A stretch of DNA of 64,000 nt from Gambelia wislizenii. Taxonomy: Eukaryota > Chordata > Lepidosauria > Squamata > Crotaphytidae. A program made the translations under genes and the position numbers. Each line of letters begins with the position of its first letter. Positions within the stretch are counted from its first letter, which is position 1. The DNA lies in the NCBI GenBank assembly GCA_030847615.1, contig JAUMIR010000005.1, forward strand, positions 169,784,596 through 169,848,595, written 5' to 3'. Under the pieces are notes generated by a model. The model searched no databases, was not told the origin of the DNA, and saw nothing but the letters and a program-made list of their open reading frames with translations. Below, piece by piece: positions 53,072 to 64,000 of this stretch.

Positions 53072-54450
53072 CAGTTGCCCCTCCACATTCGTGGCTTTCA
53101 CATTCATGGTTTTGATTATTCATGGAAAGCCGCCTGCCCCCCCCTCCACTCCGTCCCTTCCCAAGGCAGCGAAGGTGTTCTCAGGAATCCCTTCGCTTCC
53201 TTGGGAAAGGGGGGGTGGAAAGCCTCCCTCATTCCACCCCAGTCCCTTCCCAAAGCAGCGAGGGACCCCCTACGCCACTCTGGGAAGGGCGGGGGGGTGA
53301 GGGAGAGTGGTGGCGGGGGCTTCTGAAGCCCCCGTAGCCACTCTGGCAAGGGCGGGGGGGGTGAGGGAGAGTGGCGGCGGGGGCTTCTGAAGCCCGCATA
53401 GCCACTCTGGGAAGAGCGGGGGGGTGAGGGAGAGTGTCGGCGGGGGCTTCTGAAGCCCCCGTAGCCACCCTGGGAAGGGCGGGGGGTGAGAGAGAGTGGC
53501 GGCGGGGGCATCAGAAGCCCCTATAGCCACTCTGGGAAGGGCGGGGGGTGAGGGAGAGTGGTGGCGGGGGCTTCTGAAGCCCCCGTAGCCACTCTGGCAA
53601 GGGCGGGGGGGTGAGGGAGAGTAGCGGCGGGGGCTTCTGAAGCCCGCATAGCCACTCTGGGAAGGGCGGGGGGTGAGGGAGAGTGATGGTGGGGGCTTCT
53701 GAAGCACCCGTAGCGACTCTGGGAAGGGCAGGGGGTGAGGGAGAGTGGCAGCGGGGGCTTCTGAAGCCCCCGTAGCCACTCTGGGAAGGGCGGGGGGGTG
53801 AGAAAGGCCGGAGAGAGGCAGCGCAGCCCGCCCGCTGCTGCCCCCGGCCTTTCGAAGCGGGCGCCGGGGCTCCAAAGCCCCAGTGCCCGCTTCGGAAGAC
53901 TGGGGAGAGGCAGCGCAGCCTCCTCCCCACCCACACGCTGCCTTCCCCGGCCTTTCTCAGCGGGGTCCGGGGCTTTGGAGCCCCGGACCCCGCTGAGAAA
54001 GGCCGGGGAGAGGCAGCGCAGCCTCCTCCCCGCCCACACGCTGCCTTCCCTGTCCTTTCGCAGTGAAAGCCCCAGAGCCCGCTGAGAAAGGCCGGGGAGA
54101 GGCAGCACAGCCTCCTTCCTGCCCACCCGCTGCCTTCCCTGGCCTTTCTCAGCGAGGTCCGGGGCTTTTGAGCTCCGGAGCCTGCTGATAAAGGCCGGGG
54201 AGAGGCAGCGCAGCCTCCTCCCCGCCCACACGCTGCCTTCCCCGGCCTTCCTCAGCGGGCTCCGAGGCTTCTAAGACCTGGAGTCCCCTCAGAAAGGCCG
54301 CAGAGTGGCCAGCCAGGCTGGCCAGACACCCTCCCGCTGCCTCCCTCCCTTGGGGGGGGTGGCCGCAGGAGCAGCATCTGTTATTCACAGTTTTTCCACA
54401 TTCGCGGGGGTCTCAAGAACCTAATCCCTGCGAATGTGGAGGGACAACTG
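53072..54450. mobile_element. TA-MITE (CAGTTGTCCC family) carrying two GC-rich minisatellites
   Basis: TA flanks. Left CAGTTGCCCCTCCACATTCG, right AATGTGGAGGGACAACTG. 1,379 bp. Cargo 1 (about 53270-53800): nine units of about 60 bp with GGGAAGGGCGGGGGGTGAGG and GGGGCTTCTGAAGCCCC. Cargo 2 (about 53800-54340): about 100-bp units with GGCCGGGGAGAGGCAGCGCA and CTGCCTTCCC. Cargo 2 matches the element at 61827-62648. Long frames are artefacts of the repeats. Confidence 0.88.
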
Positions 54451-54552
54451 TAGTTAGTGCTAAGCTAGATGGGTCAGTGGTCTCACATGATATAAGAGTT
54501 TTATATCCTGTGTCCTATCACACCTATCTCCAAATTCCACAGTTCAGCTTTT

Positions 54553-54621
54553 TGATGACTCACACAACTGGGTTATTCCTGCGCCTGCGCAGTGCAATTC
54601 GTAAGCTTTTGGAAGTTATAT
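54553..54621 (+). repeat. DIRS left inverted terminal repeat
   Basis: Starts ACTCACACAACTGGGTTATT and includes CTGCGCCTGCGCAGTGCA. Its complement lies at 61551-61620. Confidence 0.8.
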
Positions 54622-57600
54622 AATGCTTTTTTTCAGTAGATCCTCCCATCCAACGATTCTCCTCAGGCGTTCCCGCTCATTTACCTCAGTTCCTTTTTTC
54701 TGCCGCACCAGCAGCACCTAGGAACTTCTCTGCATATTGTTAGTTTTTTCTTCTGCCTCCTTTTTTGGTTTTTGACTCAGTTTGGTTTTTGAACTTCGCT
54801 TTTCAATGATTGGATTTCTCCTTGCGACTGACCCGGACTGTTCTTGGCTTTTCTTCTGGTTGCTCCCTTGGCTCATTTCTGCTCTCTGATTTCCTGGCTA
54901 TACCTTGGTCTGTTTGATGTTATGGTCCCTCCAGCCTCCTTTAAACAGTGTTCCAAATTTGGGGCTACATTACCAGGTTGCGATGGGCATTCCTGTTGTC
55001 TCCTTTGCTTGAGTGAATAGAACGTGTCCTCTTGCCTTCATTGTACAGGTGTTTATCCCTCAGGCCCAAAAGAACCAGCAATTACACCTGAAGGCCCTCC
55101 TTTATGAGCAGGCCTTGAAGCTATCAGTGCCTCTTTCTGCAGCGGTCTCTGTGCCCCCAAAAGATCCAGGTGAGTCGACACATTGCCATTCTCCGACCCA
55201 CAGACAGGCCCGTACAAGTTTGTTGAGTCTGGAAAAATGGTGCCGGCTGGATTCGACTCATGAACCCAAGCCCTTGAATCATTGTGGTTCTGCTTTGCGT
55301 CGTTCTGCAGACCACTCCCTCGAAGCTGGGTGGAGAGAAGGAAAAAAAGAAGAGGCATGCAAAGCTTTCCTCTGAGCATAGCTCCTCTTGCCACTCTACT
55401 GCTCCTTCCATGGCCTCTGTGGTCCGTGTCCTGATCCCTCCTTGGGAACCTTCTCCTACATGCTCAGTCCAGATTGTGAACATGGATATAGCCTCTATTT
55501 CTGAGGGTGAGATAGTCGAGACCTCACCTGTTAGGAATCCTCCAGCTAGACACTCTCCAGCATTAACTGTGTCTCGTGTGGAGCTCCTTGGGTTTTACGA
55601 TGAGGGGATCATCGGCTCTCCCCACTGGGATATAATGGATAACCTGCTTTCACGATCCAGGTCGTCCTCTCCAGGTTGTTGCTCTAGATCACTGTCTCCG
55701 TCTCCACAGGGAGTGGTTCGTCTGCCTGCCTCATTGGAACGTGAAGGTTTCCCGAGATTATGTGACATCCCTCGGGACAAGGACACAGCTTGACCTAGGG
55801 ACAATTGCCCCCCCCCCGTCATGTCATCCATTTCACGGGGAACTTCACCTTGACAAGACCAGGGAATATTGTGGAGGACGAGACCGTCTATGATGTCCCG
55901 TCTCATTTGGACCCGCTGGACTACCACCATGGGCTTCTCCATTCGCCACCCAGGTCCTTCATCCTGCCTCCTAAGCCAACTTGATCATAAAGAAATTGTT
56001 GATGTTCTGTAGGGTACCTCTAATGGAGCAATAATGGCTTATGTACTGGGGATGGGCAGCTGTGGTGGGCATGGGGGCCAATTGTGCCATTTGTGGCTGA
56101 AAATCACAGGTAGTCGTGATGTCTAGGTTCATTGGCCAATTATGGGCTCATCTACACTGGCCGCTTAAATCCAGGGCCAGTCCGGAGCATTATACCCCAG
56201 ATCAAACACAATGGCGACCACGGGTTTGGGGTCTGGGGATTTGGAGAGTTTGAATTGTGGGGGGAAATGAAATGAGGCAAAGAGTAAATTCACTGAAGAG
56301 TACAATTTGTAAGCCGCTCTGATAGCCTTGTGGCTGAAGAGTGGGGTATAAACAAACAAACAAAAAACTTGACACCATCCTCTTGAACCCTCTAGGCCTG
56401 CTCTGAGGGATGCCATGATTCAAGTTACACCTCGATGTCCAACACCTGAACGTTTGGGCCCTCTTCCAGACTGTCCTCCTCTGGTCCCTCGATGCATGTA
56501 CTCTCTCTTGCCGGATAGGCATCAGCTTCCCCCAAGCAGGTCACCCTCACCTTGGATGTCAACGGGGTCTTCTTCCTCTAACTTGCCTCGACATCCGTCC
56601 CCTCCTTCCCGCCTGGTAGATGAAGATTCTCCCTCTCCAACCGATGACGTAAGGGCGTTTTCAGTGCAGATGATTACGATGTTGAATGCCTTGGATCTCA
56701 AGACTGCACAGAAGGAACTGATCCCTTGGACCTGATATACAATCTGATCAAGTCTAAGGCTCCACCAGTGCCCACTCTGCCCAACCTACCCTCACTTCTG
56801 AAGTTGTCGAATGTCTCATGGGATACCCCTTCTTCTCCCCCTCAACGTCAAGAAGGATCACCTGTATAGGGTGTCTGGGGAAGAGATCAGCTGGCTTCTG
56901 GAGCACCCAAAGCCGAATTCGGTAATTGTCAAAGCGTCCCAATTTCGAACCCTCCAGTGCTTGCAGGAGAGTCCAGCTGACAAAAAAGGCTATCAGCTTG
57001 ATATGATGGCCAAGAAGCTATATTCATCTGCAGCCCTCAGCCTCCGCACCTCTAATTACTCTGCACGTATGAGGGTGTAGCAGCAGGTGTTGTAGGACCA
57101 TATTTCTCTCTTCTTGGACTGTCTTCCCAATGAGGAGAAGTGTCTTGCTCATGCCATCCAGGCAGAGGCACAATCATTAGCAGGCCAGCAAATTAATTTT
57201 TCGTGCCACATGGCTGACTGCTCTGCCAAGTCCATTGCTGTTTGATCACTCTCCGTTGACACACATGGCTCAGGTTGTCTGGCCTTTCACCTCAGGCACG
57301 CACCACTATAAAGGATATGCCTTTCAACCATTCGGGCCTGTTCCATCAGTTGACAGATGAGAAATTGGAGTTTATTCAGAAGATGCAGACCACAGCCAGG
57401 AAATACAGCATGCCATCGCAATCCCCTTTCATGCCCCGTGGTCATTCTGGGGGCAGGGGTCCGGTTTCTTTTGCCAGCATGCATTCAGTCCTTCTTCCTA
57501 CAGGTCACGCTGCCCTTTGCAGTCCTCTGCCTCCTCAGGTAAACACCATCCTCTACATCCCAATTTCAACAGCAATTCAAGCTGTGCGCTAAAGCAGTAC
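54620..57600 (+). pseudogene. DIRS gag-like ORF1, broken
   Basis: Pieces in different frames: a Ser/Pro/Arg-rich segment (55284-55793), PSRSPSPWMSTGSSSS and DDVRAFSVQMITML (56415-56735), and PKPNSVIVKAS plus YQLDMMAKKLYSSAALSLRT (56870-57060). The last blocks match the capsid-like region of vertebrate DIRS elements. An insertion at about 56010-56380, ending in a LINE-like tail (GTAAGCCGCTCTGA ... AACAAACAAACAA), interrupts it. Confidence 0.65.
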
Positions 57601-57779
57601 CTTCAACTTCTCCTGTCCTGCTGCCTTCCACCCTGAACAGCAATTCAGAGATTGTCTGTCTTACTTCTACAAGTCCTGGCCAATAATCATGGCGGACTAC
57701 TGGGTGTTGCAAATTATCTGGGAAGGGGACTCCATTGAATTCGAGGATTACCCCCCCCCCGGATAGGTCGAATTCATAT

Positions 57780-58335
57780 AATTTCACCTTTCCCAGTCTT
57801 AATCAAGGAGGTACAAACCTTACTCCATAAGAGTGTTCCTCTGCTTCTTCTTGAAGTATTTCCTTGTGACCAGGAAAGATGAAGAGCTTTGCCCCATCCT
57901 CCATCTCCAAGGGGTAAATTCGTACATCCTCCTAAAGCACTCTTTTGTCAATCCTGCCTCTCCTTCAAATGGGGAACTGGTTTGCTACCATCAATTTGAA
58001 GGACACGTATTTCCACATCGGGATTCACCCATTCCACAGACATTTTCTCGCCTTTCAGATTGGCGACAGCACTTTCCGGAACACACTTCTACCCTTTGGC
58101 CTTGCAACCATGCCTAGGGTGTTCACCAAATGCATGGCAGTGGTGGCAGCCTGGCTTCACCAACAAGGAGTCATCGTCTTTCCGTATATCGACAGTTGGC
58201 TCCTAGTTGCCAACTCGCGTCGCCAACTTCTCTGTGACATTGATGTGGCCCTGCAGCTCTGGACTCCCTCAGCCTAGTGATCAACAAGCAAAAGTCACAG
58301 CTCGATCCATGTCAGACCGTTCAATTCATTGGGGC
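57780..58335 (+). pseudogene. DIRS reverse transcriptase
   Basis: Reads NLKDTYFHIGIHPFHRHFLA (DAYFHI-type motif A), LLPFGLATMPRVFTKCM, then GVIVFPYIDSWLLVANSRRQ. The catalytic Y-x-D-D appears as YIDS, and frames shift before and after. RT is inactive. Confidence 0.8.
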
Positions 58336-58619
58336 ATCCCTGGCCTCTTATCACCGCAGCCACATATCTTCAAGAATCCAGATTCCATACTCAGAAAGCT
58401 CTCATCCATCAGTGCTTCTGGTCCTGCCACTTGCTTGCTCAGTCTGTCCAAGTGCTGTTGGGATACATGGCATCGACCACAGCTGTGACCCCCTTTGCAG
58501 GCTTCATTTTTGACCCCTGCAGTCATGGTTCCTTTCCGTTTTGGATCCCCTGCAGGATTCCCTGGGAAAGCTTCTGACCATGCTGAGGTCAAAGATCCCT
58601 AGATTGATGGCTGGACCCG

Positions 58620-59100
58620 ACAAATGTACTTGCGGGTCTTCTGTTTGATCCTCCCCAACCTCAAGTCACATTCATGACAGATGCCTCCCTGCAGGGATTG
58701 GGGGGGGCTCATCTCAGTTGGTTCTCTGTCAACAACACCTGGTCCGCAGAGGAACATCGGCTTCATATCAACATCTTGGAGCTATTGGCTGTGGTGCAGA
58801 AAGCACTGAGGTCGTTTGAATCCCTGGTTACTGGCCAGAATGTCCTCTTTGTTACAGACAATATGTCTGTAGTGTATTGTCTCAACAAGCAGGGAAGGAC
58901 AAGGACCTCCACTCTACTTACGACCACTCTAGAGATTTGGAACTGGTGTATGCTAAGGAACATCTTTCTCCAATCCATTCACCTCCCTGGACAGGGCAAT
59001 ATTCTTGCAGACAGACTGAGCCGTTCCAGTTCCACAATTCACGAGTGGATGGTTCAACATTCTGTGGTCCCTTCTCTCTTCCACTGTTGGGGGACTCTTG
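58620..59100 (+). pseudogene. DIRS RNase H domain
   Basis: In the frame starting at 58674: TDASLQGLGGAHLSW (Asp3), HINILELLAV (Glu36), FVTDNMSVVYCLNKQG (Asp62), GQGNILADRLSR (last Asp). All four catalytic acidic positions are visible, and the domain is open although its neighbours are broken. Confidence 0.8.
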
Positions 59101-59415
59101 ATAGTCAAACTCTTTGCCTCCCCAGCCAAGAAGCAGTGCCAACAGTACTGCGTGAGGTCCAGTGTGAAGGGCTCCAGAGGGGACGCATTTCTCTTTCAGT
59201 GGAATGGACTCCTGATCTACCTATTCCTTCCATTTCCACTGCTCACGTGGGTGATCTCCAAGTTGTGCCATGCAAGGCAAACACGATCCTTATCATGCCA
59301 TGGTGGCCTTGCCAACCATTGGTTTGGCCCGCTCCTCCAGCTTGTGGCTTGCCGGTTCGTCCATCTTCTTCTCTGACCTGACCTCCTGACAGTTCAGGGA
59401 GGCAGGGTTCGACAC

Positions 59416-60985
59416 TTGGACCTTGGCCACCTTGAGACTGACAGCTTGGAGGATCCTACCCTGAACCATCCTTGGCATTCAGGGCCAGTTTCGGACAATT
59501 CTCCTGATCATCTGCCTCCAGACGTTCAGGCAGTAGTGGATGTCTCCCTTTGTCCCTCGACTCGCTGCTCTTATTCTTATAAGTGGAGGAAGTTCATTAC
59601 TTACCTAGCAGATTGGGGTCTCCCTCCACTGAATTCCACTGTGTCAAATGTCCTCCAGTTTTCTTCTTCATCTTTCAGATTTGGGATGTTCATTCTCCTC
59701 CATCATGTGCTACCTTGCTGCGATTTCTGCTGAATTCCAGAGGTTGGGTTGACCTTCTCCTTTTTGGGACCCTGAAGAAGAAGGGAACAAAGAAGTTTCT
59801 GAAAGGTTACATTAACCTTCAGCCACCTGTGGTGGAACCCACCCCTGCCTGGAGTCTGGAACTCGTTCTCTCGCAGCTTTCCAAGCACCCGTTCAAACCC
59901 ATGGCCACTTCCAATCTTCATCTCCTGGCCTGGAAAATGACCTTCCTTGTGACAGTGACATCAGCTAGACATGTGGGGGAACTGTGTGCTTTGCACTCCG
60001 ATCCCCCTTACCTGGTTGTCCACAAACATATGGTAGTACAGTTGTCCCTCCACTTTCACGAACTCGACATTCGCGGTTTCGAGTATTCGCGGTTTTGGGA
60101 GGGCCCACCCAGGCCCCCCAAAACCGCAACACGGGGCCTCCGGAGGCCCCGTGAAAGCCCTGGGAGGGCTGGGAAGGCCTCCGCGGGGCCTCCGGAGGCC
60201 CCACGAAGGCCCTGGGGGGGGAGTGGGGAGGGCTGGGAAGGCCTCCGCGGGGCCTCCGGAAGGTCTCCGTAGGCCCCGCTAAGGCCCTGGGGGGAGTGGG
60301 GAGGGCCGGGAAGGCCTCCGCGGGGCCTCCGGAGGGTCTCCGTAGGCCCCGCAAAGGCCCTGGGGAGGCAGGGAAAGCGACTATGGGGCCTCCGGAGGCC
60401 CCATGGTCGCTATGGCAGGGGAGGGGGGGCAAACAGTATTCGTGGATTTTTCACATTTGCGGGGGTCCGTGGAACGTAACCCCCGCGAATGCGAAGGGAC
60501 GACTGTACTTTGACCGGACATACCCTTCCTTCCAAAAGTTGTCTCCAGTTTCTACCTTAACCAATCCATAGTGTTGCCTATGCTGATGCAGAACCCATCT
60601 GATGACTTTGAATATGCACTCCGTGCGTTGGACATTCATATGTTCAGCAAACTGCCCCTCTGCGCAAGACGAACTATCTTTTTGCCTTCTGTTCTGCTTC
60701 CAACCATGGCTCACTGGTTTCTCCACAGGGCCTATCTGAATGGGTTGTCTCTGCCATCTCTTTGGCCTATGAACTGGCTCAAAAACCGGCTCCCTCTCAG
60801 ATTTGAGCTCATTCACCAAGGGCGACAGCTGCATTGGCTGCCTTTCCAGTGTTCCTCTGGAAGAAGTATACAAGGTAGCTACTTGGTCTATTCCTTTGAC
60901 CTTCATCTCCCATTACAGACTTGACAACAGGTTTAGAGCTGATGCTCCTTTTGGGAGAGCTGTTCTCTTATCTACATTGCAATAA
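59416..60985 (+). pseudogene. DIRS tyrosine recombinase, split by a MITE
   Basis: The N-terminal part has PSTRCSYSYKWRKFITYLAD and VTVTSARHVGELCALHS (first catalytic Arg region). The C-terminal part after the MITE (60506-60985) has SVPLEEVYKVATWSIPLTFI and a FGRAVL end. The second HxxR box is not recognisable. Multiple stops. Confidence 0.75.
60039..60505. mobile_element. TA-MITE (CAGTTGTCCC family) with GC-rich cargo, nested in DIRS
   Basis: TA flanks (60037-60038, 60506-60507). Left CAGTTGTCCCTCCACTTTCA, right AATGCGAAGGGACGACTG. The interior has four units with GGCCTCCGCGGGGCCTCCGG, the same vocabulary as the array at 1-1080. The recombinase reading continues across the site when it is removed. 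Confidence 0.9.
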
Positions 60986-61079
60986 ATTTACTTGTGGTTG
61001 ACTGTTACACTGTGTCCTTTGTTCTTTCTCTTCTGGTTGGGCATGACAATCTTTCCACCTGTGAGAAAGCTTGCTAGTC

Positions 61080-61176
61080 TCCCAGTTGTGTGAGTCACAG
61101 AGACCACGAAGAAGAAGGACAAGTTGCATACCTGTAACTGTAGTTCTTCAAGTGGTCATCTGTGAACTCACACAAG
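61080..61176 (+). repeat. DIRS internal complementary region
   Basis: Holds CCCAGTTGTGTGAGTCACAG (complement of the left end) next to ACAAGTTGCATACCTGTAAC and ACTGTAGTTCTTCAAGTGGT (complement of the right end). This is the template-junction arrangement used by DIRS elements during replication. Confidence 0.75.
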
Positions 61177-61209
61177 CCCACCTGTCCTCCTCAGGCTTCG
61201 TTCCATTTG

Positions 61210-61548
61210 GGGTGGGAGCCAAGCCCAAGGAAAGCCGTGCATTTGGTGCAAAGCTGCTGAGCTGTACAGCCTCCAAGTGCTTGGTGGCCGTGGCATGGTG
61301 GTGGGGGGCACGGTGGTATGGTGGCGGCAGCAGGACCAGAATGGCAGATGCAGCGGTGGAGGCCCCGGATGTGTGGTGGCGGTGGCAGTGGCAGTGGCAG
61401 TGGCAGCAGGGGCATGGTGGCGGTGACGGCATGAGCAATGGCAGGGGTGGAGGCAGTGGAGGCCTAGGAGGCCAATTTCTATTTGCGTTTTTTTCACTTT
61501 TGTGGGGGTCTTGCGCTCCTAACCCCCCCAAAAGTGAAGGGACAACTG
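61210..61548. mobile_element. TA-MITE right end with GTGGCA-rich cargo, left end missing
   Basis: The right end AAAGTGAAGGGACAACTG before TA is clear. No matching left TIR found; the left limit is a guess. The interior includes a GGCAGTGGCAGTGGCAGTGG microsatellite (61383-61408). Confidence 0.6.
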
Positions 61549-61550
61549 TA

Positions 61551-61663
61551 TATAACTTTTCCAGAAGGTTCTGAAGTGCACTGCGCAGGCGTAGGAATAA
61601 TCCAGTTGTGTGAGTTCACAGAAGACCACTTGAAGAACTACAGTTACTGGTATGCAACTTGGC
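61551..61663 (-). repeat. DIRS right inverted terminal repeat
   Basis: The complement of the left repeat (TGCACTGCGCAGGCGTAGGA, CCAGTTGTGTGAGT), followed by a unique end (CTTGAAGAACTACAGTTACT) that pairs with the internal complementary region. Confidence 0.8.
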
Positions 61664-61826
61664 CTTTTCATAGTTCCTTACAACATTTCAGTAAATAATA
61701 CTAGACAGCATAAAAAATGTCTTAGTTAATGTGTTTTTATGTGTACCTTGCTTGTTTGGAAATGTTTTACACTAGCTATCAAAACAGCAGCCGAGGGCAT
61801 AATATTAATCAATTGACTTTAAAGTA

Positions 61827-62648
61827 CAGTTGCCCCTCGACATTCACACTCGCGGTTTTGATTATTTACGGTTTAGCCCCAGCCCCTTAGGGAAGGCTGT
61901 CGAGAGGCGGGGCAACCTCCTGTCTGCACCTTCTCCAGCCTTCCAGAGGTGGCTCCAGGGCTTCAAAGCCCTGGAGTCTGCTCAGGAAGGCCGGGGGGTG
62001 GGGCATGCAGCCTCCCTCCCTCCGCCTTTCCTGGCCTTCCTAAAGGGACTCAGAGGCTTTTAAGACCCGGAGTCCCCTCAGGAAGGCCGGGGAGAAGCCG
62101 GGCAGCTTCCCTTCCACCCACCTGCTGCCTTCCCCGGCCTTCTTAAGCGGGCTCCGGGGCTCCAAAGCCCCAGAGTCCACTCAGGAAGGCCAGGGAGAGG
62201 AAGACATCCGCCCACCCGCTGCCTTCCCCAACCTTTTTAAGCGGGCTCCGGGGCTCCAAAGCCCCAGCGCCCACTTCGGAAGGCCAGGGAGAGGCAGCGC
62301 AGCTTCCTCCCCGCCTGCTGCCATCCCCGGGCTTCCAAAGCGGGCGCCGGGGCTCCAAAGCCCCGGCGTCCGCTTCGGAAGGCCGGGGGGAGGCAGCGCA
62401 GCCTCCTCCCCACCCGCCCGCTTGCTCACCCGCCGGCTGCCATCCCTGGCCTTCCTAAGTGGGCTCCGGGTATTCTAAGGCACGGAGTCCCCTCAGGAAG
62501 GCTTGCAGAGAGGCCAGCCAGGCTGGCCAGACACCCTCCCGCCGCCTCCCTCCCTCTGGGGGGTTGCGGGAGCAGTTGTTATTTGCGGTTTTTCCACATT
62601 CGCGGGGGTCTCAAGAACGTAACCCCTGCAAATGTGGAAGGACGACTG
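61827..62648. mobile_element. TA-MITE (CAGTTGTCCC family) carrying a GC-rich minisatellite
   Basis: TA flanks. Left CAGTTGCCCCTCGACATTCA, right AATGTGGAAGGACGACTG. About seven units of about 100 bp with GGAAGGCCGGGGAGA and GGGGCTCCAAAGCCCC, homologous to cargo 2 of the element at 53072-54450. Confidence 0.88.
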
Positions 62649-62800
62649 TACTTATTTAGATTTAGGGAGAAACAAGATTATGGTAAAAGTTAAATCATTC
62701 CCTTAAAGCCTGATGGACTTGCCTAGTGTCTAACTGAAAGTAACAGTTGAGCCAAATGCATATGCTTAGAGATGAGATTCCATAATTTGATTTGCTTCTA

Positions 62801-62989
62801 TGGTGTGCCTTCAAGTCATTCTCAACTTATGGCAACCCTAAGGCAAACCTAACACAGGGTTTTTCTAAGGCTGAGAGTGTGTGACTTGCCCAAGGTCACC
62901 CTGTGGATTTTCATGGCAGAGCAGAGAATTGAACCCTGGTCTCCAGAGTTGTAGTCCAACACTTAAGCCACTACGCCATGCTGGTAGCC
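62801..62989 (-). mobile_element. Sauria-type tRNA SINE
   Basis: Minus strand: GCTACCAGCATGGCGTAGTG head, GGTTCAATTCTC B-box-like, GGGTTGCCATAAGTTGAGAA tail. Confidence 0.8.
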
Positions 62990-64000
62990 ACCATTAAAAA
63001 GAAATTCCTTCCAATAGCCACCAACCTAACCTCAGAAAATCGGCACACCTAAAGAGAAGTTTTTTGTAAAGATTTTAAGTAAGCGTTTAAGTTATACTGT
63101 TGCTTGGGCAACCCTAATGAAAACAGGAGAAGCCCAGTTTTGGAGTGGTATCAATTTTGGCAGTATTACATTTGGTAATGCAGCAGTAATATCTCTTGTC
63201 TGTCAGTAAGTTGGAATTTGCATTGTTGCACAGGATCCACTGTATTGTCCTGTTAATGATAGCAGACTTAAGTTGATTCATAAATGAACTATAGTTGGAT
63301 AGTACTTAAGAGCTGTGGTTCCTGTGCAAAGGTTGTTGCTGATGCAGAGTGGAAGCAAGGAACAAATCATGCTTTCTGTATTTGGTGTTTTTTTTAAGTG
63401 TAGGAGAATTTGTGCATTTAGAATATCTGCTTTTAAAAATCCTTGGTTCTTGCAATATTGGTAGAATGTGCTCATGTCAATCAGTCTCAATTAACAGTCT
63501 GGTTTTCATGTTATGAACCAGCTCTAATTTCCAGTTTTTCTTTCTAAGAACATTTACAGTAATCTCATATATATGTTACTACAGTGTAGAACTGGTAGAT
63601 CCTCCCTCCAAGAAAAGGCACAAATGAGATCATCCAATAGCGGTGCTGTTTCAAGTGGTCCCTGCATCCCCTCACCTTCTAGTTATTAATATGGTCTTTA
63701 AAGGGGAATCTTTTCCCATCCATAATAAGCATTTTCCTGGTTGATAGACCATTCAGTATTAGAACCTCTGTCTTGCCTTGGTTTAGGTTTACTTTATTAT
63801 TCCTCGTCCAACCCATATTTGAGGCAGTTAATTTAGCTTATTCAAAATTACTCTTTGATCATCTAATAAAACAGACAAGAGACAAGATACCCAGAGCCTA
63901 GAAAGTTAATTTTTAATGAACACAAACAAAGCATACCATTCCACTGGCTGTGCTGGTGGGGAAGATTCTTGTAGTTGTAGTCCAAAAAATAATTTTTCCT
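62990..64000. other. Intron 20, unclassified to window end
   Basis: No MOV10L1 exon found. The last 60 bases (GAAGATTCTTGTAGTTGTAG then TCCAAAAAATAA) look like the start of another common interspersed repeat cut by the window edge. Confidence 0.4.

Larger units (their letters stand above)
54553..61663 (+). mobile_element. DIRS-type tyrosine-recombinase retrotransposon, decayed, with nested MITEs
   Basis: Inverted terminal repeats at 54553-54621 and 61551-61620, plus an internal complementary region at about 61080-61176. Order: gag-like, RT, RNase H, tyrosine recombinase, which is the DIRS arrangement. No LTRs and no target duplication, as expected. Frames are broken throughout. Nested MITEs lie at 60039-60505 and about 61210-61548. 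Confidence 0.88.

Noticed and set aside
53116..54231. Several frames over 130 codons
   Set aside because: Tandem minisatellite inside a MITE; peptide repeats follow the DNA repeat unit.
52609..64000. Exon 21 of MOV10L1 (motif III, LAGDP-type)
   Set aside because: Searched by eye on the plus strand; no in-phase exon with that motif. It must lie beyond the window.

Overview
The window is vertebrate nuclear DNA, most likely from a squamate reptile (a lizard). It carries spliced exons with GT-AG introns, and its repeats are typical of squamates: Sauria-type tRNA SINEs with a Bov-B-like tail, 5S-rRNA-derived SINEs, L2 and RTE/Bov-B LINE fragments, a non-mammalian L1, a Penelope-like element, a DIRS-type retrotransposon, an autonomous-size hAT element and many MITEs. 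Species assignment is inference; no species-diagnostic marker is visible.

The only host gene recognised is MOV10L1, the germ-line SF1 RNA helicase of the piRNA pathway, on the + strand. Twenty coding exons (4211-52608) join in frame to 889 codons with no stop. They cover the start codon, the N-terminal region with beta-rich repeats, and helicase motifs I (Walker A), Ia and II (DEAG). The remaining helicase motifs and the stop lie beyond 64000. A CpG island precedes exon 1 and holds two oppositely oriented MYB-type sites, which fits known A-MYB control of piRNA genes.

Layout: 1-3830 is repeat DNA (a 251-bp higher-order GC-rich array, an L2 fragment, a 340-bp tandem array of hairpin MITEs). 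3850-4330 is the promoter and CpG island. Exon 1 is followed by a 7.4-kb intron 1. Exons 2-9 (11725-28149) are spaced by MITE- and SINE-rich introns. Intron 9 holds a 3.24-kb hAT element with an exact 8-bp target duplication and a decayed transposase. Exons 10-15 lie at 32866-38964, with a Penelope-like element carrying paired hammerhead-ribozyme-like motifs in intron 11. Intron 15 holds a full-length L1 (40565-47431) with both ORFs open and a perfect 22-bp target duplication. Exons 16-20 follow (47785-52608). Intron 20 (over 11 kb here) is mostly a 7.1-kb DIRS element and TA-flanked MITEs.

The most distinctive pattern is one TA-flanked MITE family (ends CAGTTGTCCC...GGGACAACTG), present at least thirteen times. 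Several copies enclose long, mutually different GC-rich minisatellites. One copy's cargo matches the GC-rich array at the left edge of the window. The gene itself acts in transposon silencing, so the apparently recent, coding-intact L1 in its intron is worth attention.
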